From assembly GCF_012939955.1 (NCBI RefSeq), contig NZ_SPMY01000011.1, positions 1 through 64,000 of the forward strand: a stretch of 64,000 nucleotides of DNA. The letters are read 5' to 3'. A program made the translations under genes and the position numbers. The notes under the pieces are model-generated. The model had not been told where the DNA came from. It saw nothing but the letters and a program-made list of their open reading frames with translations, and made no database searches. Positions within the stretch are counted from its first letter, which is position 1. Every line of letters starts with the position of its first letter. This DNA comes from Candidatus Accumulibacter phosphatis. GTDB taxonomy: Bacteria; Pseudomonadota; Gammaproteobacteria; Burkholderiales; Rhodocyclaceae. Positions 1 to 5,255 of the stretch are shown one piece after another.

Positions 1-797
1 GTCAATCACGACCGCCTGATGGCGCGGCTGAAAAGTCGCTGTCCGGACGCCGATCTGTTGCGGCTGGTCAATCGCTTCCTGAAGGCCGGCGTGAGCGTGG
101 GTGGCAAAATTGAGCCCACGTCCATGGGCGTCCCGCAAGGCGGGCCGCTCTCGCCGGTGCTGGCCAACGTGGTGCTCGATGAACTGGATTGGGAACTGGC
201 TCGGCGCGGCCACCGCTTTGCCCGCTATGCCGACGATTGCAACATCCTCGTCAAAAGCAAACGCGCCGGCGAGCGGGTGATGGCCAGCGTGACACGCTTT
301 GTCAGCGACACACTGCGACTCACAGTGAATCCGCTGAAGAGCGCGGTCGATCGACCCAAGAACCGCAAGTTCCTGGGTTTCACGGTTAGCCGCAACGGCG
401 CCAAGCTCAAGGTGGCCGATCAGGCCATCGACAAGCTCAAGGACCGCTTGCGGGAACTGACCCGTCGTACGCGAGGCACCAGCATTGGCGCACTCGTCGC
501 GGAGCTTAGAGAAACCCTGCTTGGTTGGAAAGCGTACTTCGGCATTGCGAGGTGCTGAGTCCTCTGCGCGAGATCGACAAGTGGGTACGACGCAAGTTGC
601 GCTGCTATCTCTGGAAACAGTGGGGGTCGTCTGGCTATCGGCAACTGCGCCAACGTGGCATCTCGGTCCGCGAAGCGTGGAACACCAGCAAGTCGGCCCA
701 TGGCCCGTGGCGGCTGTCCAAAACACCGGCTCTGTCCATCGCGCTACCATTGCGCTTCTTCGAAACATTGGGACTACCCAGCCTTGCGCCACGGTAG
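1..797 (+). pseudogene. ltrA: Group II intron reverse transcriptase/maturase (LtrA-like), 5' truncated by window and frameshifted
   Basis: This is the intron-encoded protein that reverse transcribes and helps splice the surrounding intron. The reading frame is open from base 1, so the N-terminus lies outside the window. The catalytic RT motif YADD is at about 231-242 (context RYADDCNILV), preceded by the PQGGPLSP motif. The first frame ends at 558 (GIARC stop), while the maturase-domain continuation (EVLSPLREIDKW to about residue 90) runs in another frame to 797. Inserting one G near 551 (GCGAGG to GCGGAGG) would restore a continuous protein. The frame break could be decay or a sequencing error. 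The family call is firm. Confidence 0.9.
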
Positions 798-810
798 GAA
801 TTCAATTCAT

Positions 811-885
811 CGAACCGCCGGATACGTGACCCGTTCGTCCGGTGGTGTGGGAGGGGGAGGCCGTGAGGCTTTCTCCTATCCCGAT
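811..885 (+). ncRNA. Group II intron domains V-VI (3' ribozyme end)
   Basis: Thirteen bases after the maturase stop there is a small hairpin with a GTGACCCGTTC-type loop and a CCGCCGGA/TCCGGTGG stem, then a second G-rich/C-rich stem (GGGAGGGGGA with TTCTCCTATCCC). The order and spacing match the catalytic domain V and branch-point domain VI of group IIC introns. The fold was judged by eye, not computed. Confidence 0.6.
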
Positions 886-891
886 TAGGCA
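886..891 (+). repeat. attC R' box remnant serving as 3' exon of the intron
   Basis: TAGGC immediately follows the intron end. It is the right-hand part of a GTTAGGC integron core site and marks the left edge of the next gene cassette, whose reading frame begins 32 bases downstream. The rest of this attC would be on the 5' side of the intron, outside the window. Confidence 0.6.
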
Positions 892-917
892 TCGCAAAAA
901 CCAACTGGGAGAGCCGT

Positions 918-1358
918 TTGTCAGACCCTCGCATTACGCGCCTTAAGACACCCGAAGACTGTGAGCAGTTTGCCAAGAACGTTGAGGCAGAACACCCAGA
1001 ACTTGCAAAGCTGGCTCGTCGCCGGGCAGTCGAGCTCAGAGCCTTAAAGTACGGGGCGACAACTGACGTTGAGCGCGAAGCTCTACAGTGCATCTACGCC
1101 TTTGAGGAAGCAAGGTCGCAAGAAACTGGAAAGCGCGCAAGAGCCAACCGCACTTGGCAAAGCATCGCCAAGAACGGTATCTTGCCGACCGTAGACAAAG
1201 TTGTTGCAAGACGGAAGGCTACTGAAGGCTATGACTCGCTTATTAAGGCCGGGCTTGAAGACTTCACGTTTGAAACGGTCGTGCTTAAGTTCCAGGATCA
1301 CTTTTCGCCTGAGGCCGTACAACAGGCAAAGCTGCGGCTCACAACCGGCGATGCCTAA
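918..1358 (+). CDS. Hypothetical protein in an integron gene cassette
   Basis: This predicted soluble protein of 146 residues starts at TTG (918) behind GGGAGAG. It is rich in Glu, Lys and Arg, mostly helical in character, with no signal peptide or membrane segment. I do not recognise its function. Its stop codon (1356-1358) lies inside the R'' core box of the attC that follows, the compact arrangement typical of integron cassettes. Its AT content is a little higher than that of the core genes further right, in line with acquired DNA. Confidence 0.75.
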   Translation: MSDPRITRLKTPEDCEQFAKNVEAEHPELAKLARRRAVELRALKYGATTDVEREALQCIYAFEEARSQETGKRARANRTWQSIAKNGILPTVDKVVARRKATEGYDSLIKAGLEDFTFETVVLKFQDHFSPEAVQQAKLRLTTGDA

Positions 1359-1445
1359 CAATTCCGTCGAGAGGGACGGCCCAAAGCTGCGCTTTGGGTT
1401 CCCTCCGCCTGCGGCTCCGGCCGCCCCTCACGTCAAACGTTGGGC
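1353..1445 (+). repeat. Integron attC recombination site (93 bp), plus orientation
   Basis: The left core GCCTAAC (1353-1359) and right core GTTGGGC (1439-1445) are inverted complements with one G:U pair. Inside them, CGTCGAGAGGGACGGC can pair with the segment containing GCCGCCCCTCACG. The left arm carries an extra C (CGTCGAG against CGTGAG), the extrahelical base that orients attC sites, so the site points in the same direction as the hypothetical gene. The central part contains further GC-rich hairpins. Confidence 0.8.
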
Positions 1446-1464
1446 CGCAAGAAGGAGCGATACG

Positions 1465-1806
1465 ATGCCTCGATATTTGATTTCGTTTGATGACGGATCG
1501 ATGGACCATATTCCCGATGAAGATTGGCCGTCGGTGGGCGAGGCATCACATAAGGTGGTTCGGGAAGCAAAGGCCGCAGGAGTCTGGATCTTCGGCGGCG
1601 GTGTCGAGCGCCAGCAATCGACCATCGTTGCGACAGATGGGACCACCACAGCCGGACCAGTACCGGAGACAAAGGCGGTCGTTGGAGGGTTCTCGATCAT
1701 TGAGGTTTCTTCGCGTGAGGAGGCACTCGTTTGGGCTGCCAAAATCGCCATAGGATGTCGCTGCGCACAGGAGGTCCGGGAGATCATGTTCGATCCGGAG
1801 TCGTAA
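1465..1806 (+). CDS. YCII-like (DGPF/YciI-related) domain protein, second gene cassette
   Basis: This 113-residue protein starts at ATG 1465, with GAAGGAG seven bases upstream, and begins MPRYLISFDDGSMDHI. The ferredoxin-like YCII pattern is visible: a short beta strand, a helix with W-x-x-x-x-E, a GG(G) turn (WIFGGGV), a T-x-G-P-x-P-E-T-K segment and a VVGGFSIIEV strand. Family members are small dimeric proteins, some linked to sigma factors or to enzyme activity, but no specific reaction can be assigned. It begins 20 bases after an attC right core, so it is the next cassette in the array. Confidence 0.8.
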   Translation: MPRYLISFDDGSMDHIPDEDWPSVGEASHKVVREAKAAGVWIFGGGVERQQSTIVATDGTTTAGPVPETKAVVGGFSIIEVSSREEALVWAAKIAIGCRCAQEVREIMFDPES

Positions 1807-1823
1807 CGTATGGCCGGTCTGCG

Positions 1824-1878
1824 GCCTAACGAATAAGGATAGATCGTGCGCAGCCACGATCTGATCCGTTTGTTGGAC
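1824..1878 (-). repeat. attC-like 55-bp palindrome at the end of IS91-type remnant copy 1
   Basis: Read on the minus strand, the core boxes are GTCCAAC (1878-1872) and GTTAGGC (1830-1824). The inner arms GGATCAGATCGTG and CACGATCTATCC pair except for one extra C in the left arm, as in genuine attC sites. A near-identical 55-bp copy is at 4257-4311. It is also possible that GCCTAAC at 1824-1830 is the R'' box of the YCII cassette, into which the IS91-like element was joined. Either reading puts an attC core exactly at the boundary. Confidence 0.6.
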
Positions 1879-2114
1879 GAGCCCGGGCCGGAGCGCTGGG
1901 CGCCCCCTCTGCAAATATCTTTTTGGGTTACTCCGGAAGCATGGGCTCCGGATGGCCGGGAGCCGAGAAGTCCCGGCGCGCTGCGGGACAGGCAGCGAAG
2001 ATCTTGCGAATCCGGCCGTTTTGGCGTCCCGGCCCCCGAATTCCGGGCGACCGCGCCACGCAGCTTGGGGAAACTGAAGTCCCGAACGCGGCCGGACAGC
2101 GCCGTGAAGGCGGC

Positions 2115-2930
2115 TTACATGATCAGAGGGCGACCGCAACGACCGGTGGCATAGCAACGACACTGGACGACGTCGATCGAATCCGCGTCCTGACGATCAC
2201 CGTCACGGCGCCACAGCACGCGCAAAGCATCGCTGGCCGCGCCTTGCGCGGTGGCGTGAAGCGGCTGGGATCGAACTTCAGCAAGAGATGCAGCAAGCCG
2301 ATCAGGCGCTTGCAATTGGCGTGCAGGAAGCCGAAATTGAACAGATAGACGCCGTTCTTGCCGCGACGCTTGCGTCGCCAGCGCTGCTTCGCTGCATCGA
2401 CCGCCGCCGCGGGGACGACGAGATGGACATGCGGGTGGAAATCGAGCCGACGCGAGTGTGTGTGCAGGACCGCGGAGCGTCAAGGCCCCCGGAGTGCCCT
2501 GCAACTGCCGGTCGTTCTGGCTGAAGCGATGCACCGTTTCCCAGGCGCAGCACATCAGGAGATCGAAGGCGACCTCGGCATGCGCCGCAACGAGCCCGCG
2601 CAATTCCGCTGGCAGCGTGAAGGTCAGCAGAAAGTAGTCGGCCGGGACGAAGCGCTGCATCTGACGTTCCAGCCATTGCCGGCTCTCGTGGTGCTGGCGG
2701 TGCGGGCAAAGGCGATGGCCGCAGGAATGCGGAACGAGCTTTTGCTGATCGCAGCCTTCGCACTGGACCTGCATCATCGGGCTGGCCGGCCTGCGGCAAT
2801 CGCGCATCGCCGAGAGCGCCTGAAGCTGCTCGAAGCTCAGCCGGTGGCGAAATTGCGTCATGAAGTCCGCTTCGAACTGGGCGATGACAGAGCCGAGGCG
2901 GATCATCGCGGCGTCCCCTTGGCCAGGCAA
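2115..2930 (-). pseudogene. IS91-family transposase, internally deleted and frameshifted
   Basis: The first part (2930 to about 2490) encodes the zinc-binding N-terminus (HSCGHRLCPHRQH) and the DYFLLTFTLPAELR segment typical of IS91-type rolling-circle transposases. The protein then shifts frame. The two-histidine motif FHPHVHLVVP is readable at about 2455-2425, and after VYLFN the sequence jumps to FGFLHANCKRL. The catalytic tyrosine block (GRYLYRG in copy 2) is therefore missing. The C-terminal segment (FDPSRFTPPRKARPAM) remains. This copy cannot make an active transposase. Confidence 0.75.
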
Positions 2931-3064
2931 TAGCGGTCCATCAGCGCGTTGATGCGGTCGATGGCGTGATGCCTGGTTTGCTCCGTCAGATGGGTGTAGC
3001 GAACGGTCGTGAGAATCGAGTGATGGCCGAGAATGCGCTGCACCTCGGTGAGCTCGACACCATC
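2903..3064 (-). pseudogene. Tyrosine recombinase, C-terminal fragment (IS91 companion integrase)
   Basis: The fragment reads GVELTEVQRILGHHSILTTVRYTHLT and ends RINALMDRYCLAKGTPR. It carries the LGH...TT..Y.H catalytic signature of phage-type integrases (the His of LGH and the nucleophile Tyr in VRYTHL). It overlaps the start of the transposase by 28 bases, as expected for IS91 elements that carry a recombinase gene upstream. The N-terminal two thirds are missing. Confidence 0.65.
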
Positions 3065-3175
3065 CCGCGTCTGCTGGGACACGGCCGCGTCAGCACGACG
3101 ATGCGCTACTTCCATCTGGCGCGCACGCGGCTAACCGGTACCACCTCTACGCTCGAACTGCTCACGCCCAGCTGA
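3063..3175 (+). pseudogene. Tyrosine recombinase, C-terminal fragment in opposite orientation
   Basis: On the plus strand the sequence reads IPRLLGHGRVSTTMRYFHLAR and then LELLTPS before a stop. This is the same catalytic C-terminal signature as the neighbouring minus-strand fragment but a different sequence. It directly abuts that fragment, forming an inverted junction. It is followed by a plus-strand IS91 transposase N-terminus, the usual gene order for this element class. Confidence 0.55.
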
Positions 3176-3250
3176 CCGGCGCCGGTGAAAGCGGCCGGCC
3201 TGGCCGGGGTGTTGGCCACCTTCGGCCAGGCTTAGCTCGCCAGCAAGCCT

Positions 3251-3417
3251 TTGGCGCGCGGGGCAGCCCGCGTCTGGCGTGCGATCCTTGCCTGTCGCAC
3301 GGCGATCCTCGGCGGTCACGTCGAAAGCTGTGAGCACTGCGGCACGACCCGGCACGTCTATCACTCGTGCAGGAACCGGCACTGCCCACATTGCAAGATC
3401 GGGCAGTTTCGCGTGGT
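3251..3417 (+). pseudogene. IS91-family transposase, N-terminal zinc-binding fragment (third element)
   Basis: The frame reads VWRAILACRTAILGGHVESC, then HSCRNRHCPHCKI, the cysteine/histidine zinc-binding domain that begins IS91-type transposases. It degenerates after about 3417. It belongs with the plus-strand recombinase fragment just upstream and is less similar to copies 1 and 2, so it is a separate element. Between 3420 and 3684 I recognise nothing further. Confidence 0.6.
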
Positions 3418-3684
3418 CGCGACCCTCTTGCCACAACGCAATCTCCCGAATCCGCGCGGACCGCCGCAATGATCGACGTCGGTTGCTCTCTTCCGGAGTC
3501 ATCGGGTGGCGCTGCCATCCGCAGCGCCGTTCGCCTTTTTGGCAGCCGATCGGTGCCAGGAGTCCCGCGCCTACCGGCTGCGCTTCGGCTTGTCGATCTT
3601 CCGCGAGCTTTGCCGGCTATCGATGGGCAACTAGCCGCTCGGCGGATTCATGCCAAGCGACTGACTTCGGACCGTCCTATCGCC

Positions 3685-3981
3685 TTAGCGCTCGCGCCAG
3701 TATCCTGGCTTGCGGCGTTGGTGCGCGACAGCGAGCACTGTCACGGTATTGCCTCGAATCTCGTAAAAGACCGTGTAAGGAAAGTGACGGAGAATGTTTC
3801 GCCTGATTGCATCCTCGTCTTCGGAGCACATCAGCGCACTGATACCAAGCCGATCAATGGCCCCAAGGGTCTCGGTTCGAAAAGCATCGGCCGCAATTGG
3901 GCTGCGCTCAAAGTACCAGAGGAATGCCTCTCTGATTTCTGCCTCAGCCTCGGGCAGAATCTCGACTACAAAGCGAGTCAC
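3685..3981 (-). CDS. RelE/ParE-family toxin
   Basis: This 98-residue toxin of a type II toxin-antitoxin pair is expected to inhibit translation or gyrase. The body reads VVEILPEAEAEIREAFLWYFERSP and ends AVAHQRRKPGYWRER, the RelE/ParE fold with the typical R-x-P-x-Y/W C-terminus. I place the start at GTG 3981, which overlaps the antitoxin stop in the sequence GTGA, a classic translational coupling. The longer upstream ATG would run through the antitoxin gene. The pair sits after an attC-like right core, so it may be an integron cassette, a frequent home for such stabilising modules. Confidence 0.85.
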   Translation of the reverse strand: MTRFVVEILPEAEAEIREAFLWYFERSPIAADAFRTETLGAIDRLGISALMCSEDEDAIRRNILRHFPYTVFYEIRGNTVTVLAVAHQRRKPGYWRER

Positions 3982-4202
3982 AGAGTGCTCAGTCTTGCTC
4001 TGGCTTCCGTCCAAGAAACGGCCTTTACTGTTCCCGCTCGTAGGGCCGCTTGCCGCGATCTGATTTCCTGCCGCCAAGCTTCCGCAATTGAAGAATCGTC
4101 ACTGCCTTCGAGACTATCGAGTAGCGCTACGGTCAAGGCTGCACGCTCGGCGGCTGGCAGGCCGAGAGCTTCGTCCAGAAGGTGGTCCACGTGGGCGTTC
4201 AT
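3978..4202 (-). CDS. Antitoxin, addiction-module component of the CHP02574 type
   Basis: This 74-residue protein starts MNAHVDHLLDEALGLPAAER at ATG 4202. It has the LPAAERAxL helix and the LxxSL segment seen in putative addiction-module components paired with RelE/ParE toxins. The C-terminal W-x-E-A-R-A-R element matches the family pattern. It lies upstream of and overlaps the toxin by four bases. Its 5' end is 55 bases from a GTTGGGC core box, leaving little room for more than a short leader, so it may rely on an external or very close promoter. Confidence 0.85.
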   Translation of the reverse strand: MNAHVDHLLDEALGLPAAERAALTVALLDSLEGSDDSSIAEAWRQEIRSRQAALRAGTVKAVSWTEARARLSTL

Positions 4203-4256
4203 GCAGCAAAGTCTAGCACTCAGATTGGGCCGGGTCACTGCCTGCTTGGAGGCGAT

Positions 4257-4311
4257 GCCCAACGAATGGGGATAGATCGTGCGAAGCCACGATCTGATCC
4301 CTTTGTTGGAC
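4257..4311 (-). repeat. attC-like 55-bp palindrome at the end of IS91-type remnant copy 2
   Basis: On the minus strand the core boxes are GTCCAAC (4311-4305) and GTTGGGC (4263-4257). The inner arms GGGATCAGATCGTG and CACGATCTATCCC pair with one unpaired C in the left arm. It differs from the copy at 1824-1878 at only a few positions, including the TTRGGC bases that in a real array would come from the next cassette. The toxin-antitoxin pair begins directly after its right core. Confidence 0.6.
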
Positions 4312-5171
4312 GAGCCCGGTCCGGAGGGCTGAGCGCCCCCCCTGCAAATATCTTTTTTGGATTTGCCCCACAGGCATGAACGCCGGAGGGCCGGGAGCGG
4401 GAAGTTGCGGCGCGCTGCGGCGCAGTCAAGGAAGATCTCGCAAATCCGGGCGTTTTAGCGTCCCGGCCACTGAATTCGGGGCGACCGCAACGAGCGGTGG
4501 AACGGCAACGATGCCGGGTAATGTCGATCGAATCCGCGTCCTGACGATCGCCATCACGGCGCCACAGCACGAGCAACGCATCGCTGGCCGCTCCTTGCGC
4601 GGTGGCGTGAAGCGGCTGGGATCGAACTTCGGCAAGCGATGCAGCAAGCCCATCAGCCGCTTGCAATTGGCGTGCAGGAAGCCGAAATAGCGCGCGCGGC
4701 GAAAGCCCTTGGGCAGCAGGTGCTGGAGAATCAGCCAGAGGAAATCGGCACCGGTGAGCGAGCGCTTTTGCACCTTGTTCGTCTTTGCGCTGCGATAGCA
4801 GAAGCTCACCCGGCCATTCTCGCAGGCGAGGATGGCCTGTTCACGGATGACGCCGCGGTAGAGGTAGCGACCGAGGGTGATCAGGGCCTTCTCGCCATTA
4901 CCCACCGATTGGCAGTGCGCCACCCATTGCCGCGGAGCGTCAAGGCCCCCGGCCTGCCCGGCAACTGCCGGTCGTTCTGGCTGAAGCGATGCACCGTTTC
5001 CCAGGCACAGCGCATCAGGAGAGCGAAGACGACCTCGGCGTGCGCCGCAACGAGCCCGCGCAATTCCGCTGCCAGCGTGAAGGTCAGCAGAAAGTAGTCG
5101 GCCGGGACGAGGCGCTGCATCTGACCCTCGGTGAGCTCGACGCCGGCCTCGAGCAGGTGCGTGGCATAGGC
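4305..5171 (-). mobile_element. IS91-family element with recombinase stub, remnant copy 2
   Basis: Same layout as copy 1 on the same strand: a recombinase stub (YATHLLEAGVELTE at about 5170-5129) fused by deletion to a transposase that starts MQRLVPADYFLLTF, then the shared tail (4305-4480) and attC-like end. Identity to copy 1 is high in the shared parts but the internal deletions differ. The remnant stops beside a large palindrome at 5172-5205. Confidence 0.7.
4426..5128 (-). pseudogene. IS91-family transposase, copy 2, deleted at both the N-terminus and the His motif
   Basis: It begins inside the domain (MQRLVPADYFLLTFTLAAELR), so the zinc-binding N-terminus is gone. After PGALTLRG the sequence jumps to VAHCQSVGNGEKALITLGRYLYRGVI in another frame, losing the HPHVH motif that copy 1 keeps. 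It retains the tyrosine-bearing YLYRG block and the region from SFCYRSAKTNKVQK to RYFGFLHANCKRL. Copies 1 and 2 therefore have complementary lesions and neither can be active alone. Confidence 0.75.
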
Positions 5172-5205
5172 GTGCCTCCTGTGCCGAGCTCGGCACAGGA
5201 GGCAC
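5172..5205. promoter_or_regulatory. 34-bp perfect palindrome upstream of the formate dehydrogenase operon
   Basis: Seventeen-base arms (left arm GTGCCTCCTGTGCCGAG) meet without a loop at 5188/5189. It lies 51 bases before the fdsGB start and at the edge of the IS91 remnant. It could be an operator, a transcription terminator without a T-run, or an element end. A second, weaker inverted repeat, ATGCT/AGCAT (5207-5228), follows and could be a regulator site. Confidence 0.5.
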
Positions 5206-5255
5206 TATGCTTGTTAGTTTGTTAGCATGGCCACTTCGAATCGGGAAGCCAGCGC

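Larger units (their letters stand above)
1..885 (+). mobile_element. Group II intron (IIC-attC type), 3' portion, cut by the window edge
   Basis: The element comprises the intron-encoded reverse transcriptase/maturase followed by a compact 3' RNA end. Positions 811-849 can fold like a short bacterial domain V (arms around ACCGCCGGA and TCCGGTGGT), and 850-885 like domain VI ending CCCGAT. The bases directly after the intron are TAGGC (886-890), which is the remainder of an integron attC R' box (GTTRRRY). Group IIC-attC introns are known to insert in attC R' boxes at GT/TAGGC-like junctions, so this class assignment follows from the 3' exon. The 5' half and 5' exon lie outside the window. Confidence 0.75.
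1872..3064 (-). mobile_element. IS91-family element with associated tyrosine recombinase, remnant copy 1
   Basis: On the minus strand this holds, in order, the C-terminal end of a tyrosine recombinase, a damaged IS91-type transposase, a non-coding tail and the 55-bp attC-like end. The tail (about 1872-2110) is clearly related to that of copy 2 (4305-4480). The recombinase is cut at about 3064, where the sequence switches to an oppositely oriented recombinase fragment. Confidence 0.7.
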
